This document shows, piece by piece, positions 43,880-53,217 of a stretch of 64,000 bases of DNA. Below the pieces are notes generated by a model. The model was not told the DNA's origin and searched no databases. It saw only the letters and a list, made by a program, of their open reading frames with translations. The stretch is from an uncultured bacterium (GTDB taxonomy: Bacteria; Bacillota; Clostridia; Lachnospirales; Lachnospiraceae): contig CAJMNR010000021.1 of the NCBI GenBank assembly GCA_905214875.1, positions 1 to 64,000 of the forward strand, read 5' to 3'. A program made the translations under genes and the position numbers. Positions within the stretch are counted from its first letter, which is position 1. Every line of letters starts with the position of its first letter.

Positions 43880-43974
43880 AAAAGAAAAAGCCGCTTTGCT
43901 ACCATAAGCAAAACGACTTTGTTTTTCTTCTCATTTTTTGAATCAGAGTATATCACGTCCTCTAAAAAAATCAA
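43880..43974 (-). promoter_or_regulatory. prdF promoter with leader terminator
   Basis: TTGATT (43974-43969), 16 nt and TATACT (43952-43947) on the - strand, then a 14-bp hairpin AAAGTCGTTTTGCT / AGCAAAGCGGCTTT (43920-43887) and TTTTTCTTTT. The racemase gene starts about 50 nt later. The hairpin also closes transcription from the upstream YfhO-type gene. Confidence 0.8.
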
Positions 43975-44041
43975 AGATAAAAAGGATTTTCTTTATTTAT
44001 AAAGTTATTTTTAATAAAATTTCTTTAAAAGAGAGGAAATT

Positions 44042-46699
44042 TTACTCCTTTTCCTCATTTCTTTTTCGAAGGAATACAGAAATCCCAAGACCTGCAACAG
44101 CCACCAACGTAATGGCGAATCCCGCAGTCAAATATGGAGTTTGATACGTTAAAAGCACCTTATGTGTTCCTTTCTCCAGATAAATTCCCATATATCCGAT
44201 ATTAGAAGCAGTAAGTTCTTGTTTCTTTCCATCCACAAATACTGTCCAGCCTTTGCTATAAGGGATGCTAAATTGCATCCAGCCATCATGTGCAAGATCT
44301 GCAATGCCACTAATACCATTTCCTGTGATGGCTACGTCCTGAAGGCCTCCATCTTTTAGGGCGAGTACTTGTGCGGTATAGTCCTTAAGCGAATAGCTAT
44401 ACATCTTAAGCGATTCAAACGAAAAAGTTCCTTCCTCTGGAAATGTAATTGTCAGGCTGTTTTTAGAATCCTCATCACTTCCAAGGTTCACTCCGAAGTA
44501 TTCTTTGTCCTCATAAAACGGACTGTTCTTACTATATAATGAAAACGAAGTAGAGACGCTGTTCTTGCATGAAACGGTAATTTCATTCTTCTCTGCTCCC
44601 TCTATGACACTAAGATTCTTAAGCATAAGGTAGGTCTCACTATCTTCTCTTCCGTTATACGTAATCTGCATTGTTGCATTTTTCTTATTTACCTTGATTA
44701 CGGTCTGATCATTTGACTGTTTCTCAATGATAACTCCATCAAGTGTTCCAATCCTGCTATAAATCTCATTTGTATTAAACTTGATTTGATCGCTAGTAAC
44801 TTCTTTTCCAGTATCACGAAGTGTATCTGGCACCTGATCATCTGCTATAACTGCACAGCTCATCATGACTTCCTGCTTCTCAAGTGGCGACAGCTTGTCA
44901 AATTCGGACTTTCTCATAAAGTTTTCATAGGAGTAAGCGATTCCAAGGGCATATTTATTCTCATACACATAGTCTAAAGTTCCATCTGCACGCTCTTTGC
45001 TTGAGGACATCTCATATCCAAACGGTACAAGGCCTCTGCCTTTACTGTCTGTTACATAATACTTCGTAGAAGAAAGGGCATTTAAAACCGTTCTTCCCTG
45101 CTGCCCATCACATTGATTCGTTTGCCCCAAGGAAGCTAATCCTACTTCCTCGTAGTAGTTACTGATCCCTTTCGAAACACTCGCTAAATCAAAACTATTT
45201 CCTTTGTAATGTAAAACTTGCGCCTGATTTCCTTTGCTCTCTGACTGCTCCACTCGATAAAATGTAGAATCCTTAATCATGTCCATTGCCTGGACTGGTG
45301 ATTCTTTCTGAGTTTTTCTTGCCTGTCCTGCATCTAAAAACTGGCTTACATAGTTTTCATACTTTGGCGTATAGATTCCCATCATCTGAACTAAGATTGC
45401 CATCAAGGTAAGTACTGTTACTACCAAATAACGACGCTTTCTAGAAAGTGAATTCTTCCTTGCCATAGAGGCAATAATTGATGTAGTAATAACAAGAAAT
45501 CCTGCTAAGACTAATACACTCCACTCTCTCCCTTTTGTAAGGAAGATTCCAATGATCACTACCACCCCAACAATACTAAGTAGCCAATTTTCTTCCTGTT
45601 TCGTAAGGAAAATTACTTTTGGAAGCACCACTACCGTAATAATTGCGCTTACAAACGCCAATCCATAACTGATATAACTAATGCTAGTACTAAAGCCAGC
45701 CTGATATTTGCCGACTAATAAAATCACTCCGACAGCTAATGTAAGTACGACTCCAAGTCGCATCACCATATACTGTCGTTGTTCTTCCTTTTCTCTTCTT
45801 ATAAATAAGAACAAGATAGAAACGATACAAATAGCTGGCAGTGAAAGAGCCATCCAATGCCCCTCGCTACTTCTGCTTGCCATATAACTAGTCACATACG
45901 TATAAAGTACAGGAAGCAATACGACTGCTGACATTGCTAAGCCCCAAAAATAGGCTCCCACAACCTTTACCATTGTCATTCCTTTTTCCTTAGCAGTTCC
46001 CAGTTCTCTCCCAACAACACGAACCACTAAGTAAATGGCCACAAGTACCGTATTAACCAATGCATATTCATAACTTGTAATAAAAGAAAGACATACCATG
46101 ACTGTAAAACAACCACACTTCTTCTTTTTCAAAATCCTCTCTAAGGCTACGAGAAGTAACGGCAGATAAATCATTGCACTTAAAATAACGCCTGATTGGA
46201 TTCCTATCAATAAGGTAAATCCTGAAAATGTATAAACAAGCGCTCCAATTACCACTGCACCTGTCTCTTTCTTTAAAACCTTACCTGCAAAATAAGAAAA
46301 TGCAGCACCTGCAAGATAAAGCCTAATTAGAATTAATGCTGTATAGAATCCTTCCATATGATTCTGGCTTACGACTAACGTTACAACATTTAACGGATCA
46401 AATAATCCATAATAATATAATGTCGAAAAAACGTCTTGCCCCTGTCCAAGTCTAAAGTCAAACATGCCTGGCTTTACAGTTCCTATACTTAAGATATCCT
46501 TTACAACATTCTTAAAATACTCTCCTATATAATACAATGCCGGAAACTGCTTTTCGGCACCCTCATACTCCAACAAAAAGCCCTTTCCATTTCCTTTAAA
46601 AATAAGATATAAGACTGCATATAATAAAATAAAAGCAATTGTATATTGTTTATAGTATCTCGAAAAATTATTTTTCCTTTGATTACTTATCGTTCTCAC
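44042..46699 (-). CDS. yfhO: YfhO-family polytopic membrane protein
   Basis: An 885-residue protein of the YfhO family (bacterial membrane proteins related to GT-C glycosyltransferases). About 12 or 13 membrane helices occupy residues 20-450, followed by a large extracellular domain (about 470-850) and a last helix near 860 before a basic tail RKRNEEKE. The early loop EGAEKQFPALYYIGEY and FRLGQGQDVFSTLYYYGLFDP are family-typical. In B. subtilis YfhO helps glycosylate lipoteichoic acid; the target here is unknown. The start is GTG at 46699, 6 nt after AGGAGG. Monocistronic. Confidence 0.85.
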   Translation of the reverse strand: MRTISNQRKNNFSRYYKQYTIAFILLYAVLYLIFKGNGKGFLLEYEGAEKQFPALYYIGEYFKNVVKDILSIGTVKPGMFDFRLGQGQDVFSTLYYYGLFDPLNVVTLVVSQNHMEGFYTALILIRLYLAGAAFSYFAGKVLKKETGAVVIGALVYTFSGFTLLIGIQSGVILSAMIYLPLLLVALERILKKKKCGCFTVMVCLSFITSYEYALVNTVLVAIYLVVRVVGRELGTAKEKGMTMVKVVGAYFWGLAMSAVVLLPVLYTYVTSYMASRSSEGHWMALSLPAICIVSILFLFIRREKEEQRQYMVMRLGVVLTLAVGVILLVGKYQAGFSTSISYISYGLAFVSAIITVVVLPKVIFLTKQEENWLLSIVGVVVIIGIFLTKGREWSVLVLAGFLVITTSIIASMARKNSLSRKRRYLVVTVLTLMAILVQMMGIYTPKYENYVSQFLDAGQARKTQKESPVQAMDMIKDSTFYRVEQSESKGNQAQVLHYKGNSFDLASVSKGISNYYEEVGLASLGQTNQCDGQQGRTVLNALSSTKYYVTDSKGRGLVPFGYEMSSSKERADGTLDYVYENKYALGIAYSYENFMRKSEFDKLSPLEKQEVMMSCAVIADDQVPDTLRDTGKEVTSDQIKFNTNEIYSRIGTLDGVIIEKQSNDQTVIKVNKKNATMQITYNGREDSETYLMLKNLSVIEGAEKNEITVSCKNSVSTSFSLYSKNSPFYEDKEYFGVNLGSDEDSKNSLTITFPEEGTFSFESLKMYSYSLKDYTAQVLALKDGGLQDVAITGNGISGIADLAHDGWMQFSIPYSKGWTVFVDGKKQELTASNIGYMGIYLEKGTHKVLLTYQTPYLTAGFAITLVAVAGLGISVFLRKRNEEKE

Positions 46700-46853
46700 A
46701 ATCAACCTCCTTTTTTCAAAATCATACTATTATACCATTTTTTTGTAAATTTGCATAGGCTGCGACAGCATGCGAAGACAAATGGGTATATTTTACATTT
46801 TGATCAGATATGCTATACTTAATATATTGAAAATACTTGGAAAGGATTAAAAA

Positions 46854-47291
46854 ATGATGACGATACGGAAAATAAAACAAGACGAAATTGCAGAAGCAAG
46901 CAAGCTTGTACTTTCAGTCTTTATGGAATATGAAGCACCTGAATATAGCGAAGAAGGAATTAGACACTTCCAAGAGTTTGTTCAAAATGCTGCCTCTACA
47001 AATGAGCTAGACATTTACGCAGCCTTTCATAAACAGGAGATTGTCGGTGTCATCGCTACAAGAAACAATGGCAAACACATCTCCCTATTCTTTGTAAATA
47101 GTGCTTTTCATAACAAAGGAATCGGCAGAAAATTATTTGATATCATAAAAAAGAACTGCCCAGGAGAAGCCATTACTGTGAATTCATCCCCTTATGCAGT
47201 TCCTATCTACAAACGACTTGGCTTTGTGGAAACGGACACCGAACAAATTGCTGACGGCATCCGATTTACTCCTATGATTTTTCAAAAATAA
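46854..47291 (+). CDS. GNAT-family N-acetyltransferase
   Basis: A 145-residue acetyltransferase with the acetyl-CoA binding motif NKGIGRKLFDII (about 90-101) and the beta-bulge region ISLFFVNSAFH. The C-terminal VPIYKRLGFVET is typical. The substrate cannot be predicted. GAAAGG precedes the ATG. Monocistronic and convergent with the PepSY gene. Confidence 0.88.
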   Translation: MMTIRKIKQDEIAEASKLVLSVFMEYEAPEYSEEGIRHFQEFVQNAASTNELDIYAAFHKQEIVGVIATRNNGKHISLFFVNSAFHNKGIGRKLFDIIKKNCPGEAITVNSSPYAVPIYKRLGFVETDTEQIADGIRFTPMIFQK

Positions 47292-47389
47292 TCCTTACGC
47301 TATTACCATGACCGACTTTTTTTAAGCGTTTTATTATGTAACTAGATAAAAAATACAATGTATTTTTTATATTCTTAACTATTTCTTTA

Positions 47390-47418
47390 GGGCAAAGTGT
47401 TAAAGACACTTTGCCCTA
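47390..47418. terminator. Hairpin between the GNAT and PepSY genes
   Basis: AGGGCAAAGTGT / ACACTTTGCCCT stem between converging genes; poor U-tracts on both strands. Confidence 0.5.
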
Positions 47419-47427
47419 TCCTATTTA

Positions 47428-47856
47428 TTAATCAAATTTATTTTCCACCCCGGAATGGATGACTTCTTTCGACTCTGCATTAATTTCAAATTCATACTCA
47501 AGTTGTTCATGTGTAAATTCTACTTCATACACATACATCGCATTGTTTACTCCCCAATCATCTTCACGATCTAACTTCACTTTTAGCCCTCTTACTTCTT
47601 CCTTTTTAAGCCCTGCTGTGGAAAGCGCAATCTGAACGGCTTCGTCTTCTGTAATCAAGTTAACATTAACATTCTTTGCCTGTGTTTCATACATTCTTTT
47701 TTGTACTTCATATGCCTTCTGTTCTCGTTTTTGTTCCGCACCTTTCACAACAATTGCACCAGCCCCTATAATAACAACAAGACCGGTTGCTAAAGCTACC
47801 ATTCTAACTACTGCTTTCTTTGTGATCTTCTTATTTAACTTTTCTCTTAGTTTCAT
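47428..47856 (-). CDS. PepSY domain protein, membrane-anchored
   Basis: A 142-residue protein with a basic N-terminus, one membrane segment (about 18-40) and an extracytoplasmic PepSY domain (about 65-140: ITEDEAVQIALSTAG, VYEVEF, YEFEINAESKEVIH). PepSY domains often inhibit or modulate secreted proteases. Here no protease is adjacent, so the partner is unknown. AAAGGAAAG precedes the ATG. Confidence 0.85.
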   Translation of the reverse strand: MKLREKLNKKITKKAVVRMVALATGLVVIIGAGAIVVKGAEQKREQKAYEVQKRMYETQAKNVNVNLITEDEAVQIALSTAGLKKEEVRGLKVKLDREDDWGVNNAMYVYEVEFTHEQLEYEFEINAESKEVIHSGVENKFD

Positions 47857-47935
47857 TATAACTTTCCTTTCATTTTAATCATGCATTCATAAACTACTTG
47901 CTATTATTATTAACCAGTTTCATTAAAATAATATT

Positions 47936-47980
47936 AAAAGGCGAGCTGTGCAAAATTATATGCACGCCCGCCTTTTCTAT
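47936..47980 (-). terminator. metNIQ terminator
   Basis: On the - strand AAAAGGCG.GC.TGCA pairs with TGCA..GC.CGCCTTTT, followed by TTTAAT. Confidence 0.75.
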
Positions 47981-48026
47981 GTCTTAACAATTCAGATATT
48001 TTTCTTGAAACCAATATGTATTCTTT

Positions 48027-48857
48027 CTAGAATACAGGAACAACTGCTCCTTTATATTTATCATTGATAAATGTCTTTACGTCCTCAGAAGTAAGTACTT
48101 CTACTAACGCTTTTGTCTTTTCCGTATTTTCATTTCCTTCTTTTACTGCAATAATGTTTGCATATGTCTTAGCAGCTAGGGAATCGCTTGCTTCTACTGC
48201 TAATGCATCAGCTACTTTTAATCCAGCCTCGATTGCGTAATTACCATTGATGCAGGCAATATCTACATCAGGTAATGCTCTTGCAATTTGTGCTGCTTCT
48301 AACTCTTCGATCTTAAGGTTTAATTTATTTTCTACAATGTCCACGGCAGTTGCTGTAACGCCGGCACCATCTTTTAACTTGATTAAGCCTTGTGCTTCTA
48401 ATAAAAGTAGTGCTCTAGCTTCATTTGTCGTATCATTTGGAATGGCAACTTTTGCGCCTTCTTTTAAGTCTGCGATGTTGCTCGTCTTTCCTGCATAGAT
48501 ACCAAATGGTTCAAAATGAATGCTTGCAGCTGATACAAGGTGAGTACCTTTTTCCGAGTTGAAGCTGTCTAGATATGGCTGATGTTGAAAGAAGTTAGCA
48601 TCTAGCTCGCCATTTTCTAATGAAGTATTAGGAAGTACATAATCGTTAAATTCAACAACTTTTAATGTATATCCTTTCTCCTTTAATTTTGATTCCACTG
48701 ATCTTAAGATTTCTGCATGGGGCGTCACGCTTGCACCTACTGTAATTGTCTTATCTGTTGAAGATGCTTCCTTACTATCATCCTTTGCTCCACAACCTGT
48801 TAAAATAGTTCCAATTAAACTTACACCTACTAATAATGCACTAATTTGTTTTCTCAT
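48027..48857 (-). CDS. metQ: Methionine ABC transporter substrate-binding lipoprotein MetQ
   Basis: A 276-residue NlpA-family lipoprotein. The signal ends in LTGC (Cys about 22), and the binding domain shows VGASVTPHAEIL, NFFQHQPYLDSFN, FEPFGIY and IPNDTTNEARALLLLEAQGLI. It binds L- or D-methionine. AGGAGG precedes the ATG. Last gene of metN-metI-metQ. Confidence 0.95.
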   Translation of the reverse strand: MRKQISALLVGVSLIGTILTGCGAKDDSKEASSTDKTITVGASVTPHAEILRSVESKLKEKGYTLKVVEFNDYVLPNTSLENGELDANFFQHQPYLDSFNSEKGTHLVSAASIHFEPFGIYAGKTSNIADLKEGAKVAIPNDTTNEARALLLLEAQGLIKLKDGAGVTATAVDIVENKLNLKIEELEAAQIARALPDVDIACINGNYAIEAGLKVADALAVEASDSLAAKTYANIIAVKEGNENTEKTKALVEVLTSEDVKTFINDKYKGAVVPVF

Positions 48858-48872
48858 ACTTTCTTCCTCCTC

Positions 48873-49532
48873 TTAATTTAACCTTTTATCTATTTTATTT
48901 ACTACTCTAATTCCAACTTCTTGGAATAATTGAACTAACACAACCAATAATGCTACCGTAATCAGCATGATGTCGCTTTGATATCTGTAATATCCATAGT
49001 TAATGGCGATTGCTCCAAGTCCTCCGCCCCCTACAAAACCTGCCATTGCAGAATAGCCAAGAATCGTTGCGATAACAATGGTTCCTCCTACAAGTAATGA
49101 TGGCTTTGCTTCTGGCAATAAGACTTTACAAATGATTTGGAAGTTTGAAGACCCCATTGCCTTGGCTGCTTCAATTACCCCTCCATCGACTTCCTTTAAG
49201 GAAGACTCCACCATTCTGGCAATAAACGGTGCTGCAGCTATTACCAATGGAACAATAGTTGCACTAGAACCGATTGTCGTTCCTACAACTATTCTTGTAA
49301 ATGGTAAGATTGCTACAAGCAAGATTAAAAATGGAATGGACCTGACGATATTGATGATGAAACCAACTACCGTATTGATGACTCGGTTTCTGCAAATCCC
49401 TTTCGAATCAGTCACATATACTAAGATACCAAGTGGAAGGCCAATGATATAAGCAAGTGCAGTCGCTACAAGCGTCATATATAAGGTTTCTCCCACTCCG
49501 TCAACTAATAAATCAATCATTTGCTTACTCAT
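48873..49532 (-). CDS. metI: Methionine ABC transporter permease MetI
   Basis: A 219-residue permease with five membrane helices and the EAA loop EAAKAMGSSNFQIICKVLLPEA. The start at 49532 follows GGGGGG by 6 nt and overlaps the metN stop by 8 nt, showing coupling; the in-frame ATG at 49553 lies inside metN. It forms the channel with MetN and MetQ. Confidence 0.94.
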   Translation of the reverse strand: MSKQMIDLLVDGVGETLYMTLVATALAYIIGLPLGILVYVTDSKGICRNRVINTVVGFIINIVRSIPFLILLVAILPFTRIVVGTTIGSSATIVPLVIAAAPFIARMVESSLKEVDGGVIEAAKAMGSSNFQIICKVLLPEAKPSLLVGGTIVIATILGYSAMAGFVGGGGLGAIAINYGYYRYQSDIMLITVALLVVLVQLFQEVGIRVVNKIDKRLN

Positions 49533-50526
49533 TATCTTCCCCCCTTTCTTCAAAGTAGATTTCTTTTTCCTTTAGGAAGCTTTTGATTTTCTCCACTTCT
49601 TCCTCTTTTTGTGGAAGCTCGATTAACATTTGCCCATATGCCTTTCCACCGATGTTTTCCGTATTGGCACCTAAGATATTAACCATCGTATTACAGTGTA
49701 CCGTAAGCATTGAAATGATTGGTTCAAATGCCGATTGCCCATCGAATACGATTCGAATGACCTTGCGATTTTCTTCCTCTTCAAACTCACTTTTATCCGG
49801 AAGGATCAAGCGGCGAGCAGTTTCTGATTTCGGATTAAGGAATACTTCTTTTACCGTTCCCTCTTCCTCAATGATTCCGCCACTCATTACTGCAACCCTG
49901 TCACAAATCTGCTGCACTACTTTCATTTCATGGGTAATGACAACAATCGTAACTCCAAGCTCCCTGTTAATCTTTTTCAATAGTTCTAGAATGGATCTTG
50001 TCGTAATCGGATCTAGCGCGCTCGTTGCTTCATCACAAAGAAGTACTTCTGGGTTGGTAGCGAGTGCTCTTGCAATGGCTACACGCTGTTTCTGCCCACC
50101 AGATAACTGTGCCGGATATGCCTTTTCCTTATCGGATAATCCAACAAGTTCAAGCAACTCTTTTGCTTTCTTTCTTGCTTCCTTCTTTTTTACTCCTGCA
50201 ATTTCTAGCGGATAACACACATTATCTCGTACATTCCTTTGTGCCAACAGGTTAAACTGTTGAAAGATCATCCCTATCTTCTGTCGATACATTCTAAGTT
50301 CCGCCTGACTGGCCTTTACTAGATTGACTTTATCAAAATATACATCCCCTGAGGTTGGTGCCTCTAATAAATTAATACATCGGACCAGGGTAGATTTGCC
50401 TGCTCCTGAAAAACCAATAATTCCAAAGATTTCTCCTTTTTCTATATGTAAACTTACATCGTTTACAGCTTTAACAGTTGCACCTTTCGATGTAAATGCT
50501 TTACTTACATGTTCAAATCGAATCAT
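49525..50526 (-). CDS. metN: Methionine ABC transporter ATP-binding protein MetN
   Basis: A 333-residue ATPase: Walker A GFSGAGKST (about 40-48), signature LSGGQKQRVAIARAL, Walker B VLLCDEATSALD, switch His in ITHEM. A C-terminal NIL domain (about 260-330) is the site where methionine feeds back to inhibit transport in this family. The start at 50526 is 5 nt after AAGGTGA. No S-box or Met T-box was seen upstream, although the operon is often under one. Confidence 0.95.
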   Translation of the reverse strand: MIRFEHVSKAFTSKGATVKAVNDVSLHIEKGEIFGIIGFSGAGKSTLVRCINLLEAPTSGDVYFDKVNLVKASQAELRMYRQKIGMIFQQFNLLAQRNVRDNVCYPLEIAGVKKKEARKKAKELLELVGLSDKEKAYPAQLSGGQKQRVAIARALATNPEVLLCDEATSALDPITTRSILELLKKINRELGVTIVVITHEMKVVQQICDRVAVMSGGIIEEEGTVKEVFLNPKSETARRLILPDKSEFEEEENRKVIRIVFDGQSAFEPIISMLTVHCNTMVNILGANTENIGGKAYGQMLIELPQKEEEVEKIKSFLKEKEIYFEERGEDNE

Positions 50527-50888
50527 TCTAATCACCTTCCAACTTTCAACTTCTAGTTGTCATCTCTTATTGAGTCAAAGTATATCATCATACTAGGATA
50601 AAGTGTTAATACGTAAAACATAGTGCTAGTTATAGGAAAAAACTATAATAGAATCAATTTATACTGTATTTAATATAATGCCATTATAAAAAGCCATGTC
50701 CCAATAAAATTAATTATTAAGACATGGCTAATCTATTCTGTAACTCTTTATTCTATTCCTATTGATTCTTTGCGTTTAAACCGAAGCATATGGTCCAATT
50801 AAGCATGACCTCTTTCGGTTTTCTAATCTCCTCTGACGATTTTTTCGAAATGCTTATTGGTATTAATTCTAATACGGACGATATCCTA
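50527..50888. other. Intergenic region between metN and the NUDIX gene
   Basis: No gene. AT-rich upstream of metN with a TATACT-like box near 50580. Two hairpins are present: AGCCATGTC/GACATGGCT (about 50693-50732), and a stem AAACCGAA/TTCGGTTT (about 50777-50818) enclosing GGTC/GACC. The second may terminate the NUDIX gene, but the U-tract is absent. Confidence 0.5.
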
Positions 50889-51458
50889 TTATACTCTAAT
50901 TTGAGCTTTAAAACTTCCTCCCAATAAACTAAGTGTCTCTAATTCTCGATTTTCTTCCTTGGCCCTTTTATATTCATTGATAATATACTGATCTGCCTCA
51001 AATGCTAATTCAGGTAGTTCTGAGTCAAGGTCAAACCAACCAGCTTCCACAATATCATCCCCTGCGGTTACATTTTGCGACTCCGGCTCCGCTAAAATCG
51101 TAACAACCATGGAATTTACCCCGTTCTCAAATTGATTGGAAACAACACTGATAATTCCCTTTGGTCGAATTACAACTCCTGTTTCCTCTTTCGTCTCGCG
51201 GCAAGCCGCCTCTATGTAGGTTTCGTTATATTCGATATATCCACATGGTAAACACCATTTATCCGCATAAATAGAAGCTTTCCCTCTTAACCCTAAAAGC
51301 ACACGGTTGGAATCGTCTACAACTAAAGTTGAGATACATGGAAATGGATTTTGATAATAAATGAATCCACAATCCGGGCAACTCTTCCTCTTAATATCTC
51401 CCTCATACGTTTCCACACATAGATGCCCACACTTCTTACAGAATACTTTATCCTTCAT
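50889..51458 (-). CDS. NUDIX hydrolase with N-terminal zinc ribbon
   Basis: A 189-residue protein. Residues 1-30 hold paired Cys (FCKKCGHLC, SCPDCGF), a zinc ribbon as in NudC-like and related NUDIX proteins. The NUDIX box is GYIEYNETYIEAACRETKEETG (about 70-92), with all metal-binding Glu present. It hydrolyses a nucleoside diphosphate-X; NADH pyrophosphatase or an ADP-ribose-like substrate is possible. The start at 51458 is 6 nt after GGAG. Monocistronic. Confidence 0.88.
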   Translation of the reverse strand: MKDKVFCKKCGHLCVETYEGDIKRKSCPDCGFIYYQNPFPCISTLVVDDSNRVLLGLRGKASIYADKWCLPCGYIEYNETYIEAACRETKEETGVVIRPKGIISVVSNQFENGVNSMVVTILAEPESQNVTAGDDIVEAGWFDLDSELPELAFEADQYIINEYKRAKEENRELETLSLLGGSFKAQIRV

Positions 51459-51600
51459 TTCGTTCTCCTCTTCCTTTGCAATCCACAAAATACTTCATTG
51501 AATTCCTTGCATTTAAACACCGAATTTATATTGTCTGATATTGGGACAGTTTAACATAGTTTTACTAATAATTCAAACAATTCTTACCCATTCTTATTAT

Positions 51601-52254
51601 CTAAAGCATTCGTAAAAAACTCTTTTTGGGAGTTGCAAGCTGGTTATAGATACAGCCTAGTATTTCACAACCAGAACGTTCTAATGTTTGCTTCATATCT
51701 CCTACTTGCTTGTATTTTGTCTTGCCCTGATCAAGCACAGGGATTACACCATCGCTTAACCTTCCCATCACTGCACCATCGATTCCCCCCTGGAACGGAG
51801 GCATGTTCAGAATGATATGGTCATAGTCATTTCTTAGTTGAGGAAGCAATTGCTTAAATTCTGCTCCAGCAACTAAATCAGAAGGATTATCTGGAAAACT
51901 TCCTGGCAAAATAACATCCAAACAGTCCATATTGGTTTGATATATGATTTCCTCTAATTCCGCTTTATGTTGTAAATATTCTGTTAAGCCACAATCAGCA
52001 TGATAGAATTTTGTAAGTTTCCTATCACGTAAGTTTGCATCCATAAATAAAGTCTTTTTCCCTAGATTAGAGTAGGAAGCTGCCAAATTAAGAGCTATCT
52101 TCCAAGCCCCTTCTGCCTCAGTACACCCAGCAAAAGCAATCACTTTTATGTCTCTGTCCATAAATTCTATGCTAGACCTTATTCTATTGATTGCTTCCTT
52201 GCATTTTGGATCATATTGTTCAATCAGATTAAGTGTTAATACCTTCATAAGCAT
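51601..52254 (-). CDS. CpsD/CapB-like BY-kinase homologue with degenerate P-loop
   Basis: A 217-residue homologue of bacterial tyrosine kinases that work with Wzz-type activators in polysaccharide export. The Walker A site that should read PGEGKST is EAEGAWK (about 46-52), the Walker A' Asp-x-Asp is LFMDANL, and the Walker B Asp is Asn in HIILNMPP. There is no C-terminal Tyr cluster. ATP binding and kinase activity are therefore unlikely, so it is probably a pseudokinase. It overlaps the Wzz gene by 26 nt (or 20 nt if the second ATG is used). Confidence 0.8.
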   Translation of the reverse strand: MLMKVLTLNLIEQYDPKCKEAINRIRSSIEFMDRDIKVIAFAGCTEAEGAWKIALNLAASYSNLGKKTLFMDANLRDRKLTKFYHADCGLTEYLQHKAELEEIIYQTNMDCLDVILPGSFPDNPSDLVAGAEFKQLLPQLRNDYDHIILNMPPFQGGIDGAVMGRLSDGVIPVLDQGKTKYKQVGDMKQTLERSGCEILGCIYNQLATPKKSFLRML

Positions 52255-53065
52255 CTACAGAATCTATAACCGTTGTCCTTTGCCGGTTCTGATATTCTTC
52301 CTCCTCCCTAGCGATTTGCTCCATATAAGATTTTCTTTCCTTAATTAATTTCTTTTTATGGATTCGTACTACTTTCTTTTCCTTAACTTCCGGGATAGTT
52401 GCTAATACTTCGATTCCTATTTTAGATTCTAACTCTTTATCGCTAAGAATCTTTTGATTAAATAAATGAAGTAATCCAACGACTCCTGCCACAAACACAC
52501 TTGCAATTAGTCCTGCAATTGCTGCCTTCTTCTTTACAGGAGACACGATCATATCTGCCGGCATCTTCGCTTCATCTACTGGAGTTACTGCTTCAACTCT
52601 CATTATTTCATTAATATACTCAGTTGATATCGTTCTTATTGTATTTGCAATTCTTACCGCCATATCTGGATTTTCATCCTGTACCGTTATTGTAAGAATT
52701 CGCGTATCTTTCTGCAATGTCACCACAGTTCGACTATATAATTCTTTATATGTACTCTCTAATTCTAACTCTGAAATTACCTTTTCTAAAACTTTTCTTG
52801 ATTTAATCAGTCCTTGATAATCACTCGTTAGATAATCTCCTGTTTGCATATCCGACAGCGATAACTTCTCCTGGTCCTGATGAGATAAAACGTAAATGGT
52901 TGTATCCGCCTGATAGCTAGGGACCGTGCTCTTTGTCAATAAATAATAGCAGCCTCCTGCTACTCCCGCTCCTACTAAGAATACTAACCAAAATTTATGT
53001 ACTACTGCTATAATTAACTCTACTAAGTCGATTTCAATCTCCTCATCCTGCATACTACCCTTCAT
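52229..53065 (-). CDS. Wzz/CapA-type polysaccharide co-polymerase
   Basis: A 278-residue chain-length determinant/kinase activator. It has an N-terminal helix (about 25-45), an extracellular domain (about 50-175) and a second helix near 185-205 with the Pro-containing PADMIVSPVKKKAAIAG, then a cytoplasmic tail. The tail is unusually Lys/Arg-rich and long. AAGGAG is 7 nt before the ATG. It pairs with the degenerate CpsD-like gene, but no glycosyltransferase or Wzy gene is adjacent. Confidence 0.88.
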   Translation of the reverse strand: MKGSMQDEEIEIDLVELIIAVVHKFWLVFLVGAGVAGGCYYLLTKSTVPSYQADTTIYVLSHQDQEKLSLSDMQTGDYLTSDYQGLIKSRKVLEKVISELELESTYKELYSRTVVTLQKDTRILTITVQDENPDMAVRIANTIRTISTEYINEIMRVEAVTPVDEAKMPADMIVSPVKKKAAIAGLIASVFVAGVVGLLHLFNQKILSDKELESKIGIEVLATIPEVKEKKVVRIHKKKLIKERKSYMEQIAREEEEYQNRQRTTVIDSVDAYEGINT

Positions 53066-53169
53066 ATAGTCGCTCCTTTTGCTTTCGTAACAACAACTTT
53101 ACATTTCTATAATTATACTTTTTTATGTTCGGGATAGCAATAAAAGATAAAAATAATTTGTCTTTTCAT

Positions 53170-53212
53170 TCTTTGCGAAAAAAAGGAACTTGGCTCACCA
53201 AGCTCCTTTTAT
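53170..53212 (-). terminator. Terminator after the chemoreceptor gene
   Basis: On the - strand AAAGGAGCTTGG / CCAAGTTCCTTT, with TTTTTT following. Confidence 0.85.
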
Positions 53213-53217
53213 CAACT

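Noticed and set aside
17351..47980. AAAGGYG stem as a specific regulatory tag on leader terminators
   Set aside because: The same stem start occurs in ordinary gene-end terminators at 36248 and 47936, so only the promoter-proximal position, not the stem alone, is used as evidence.
50527..50640. SAM riboswitch or Met T-box before metN
   Set aside because: No conserved S-box core or T-box AGGGTGGNACCGCG motif was found.
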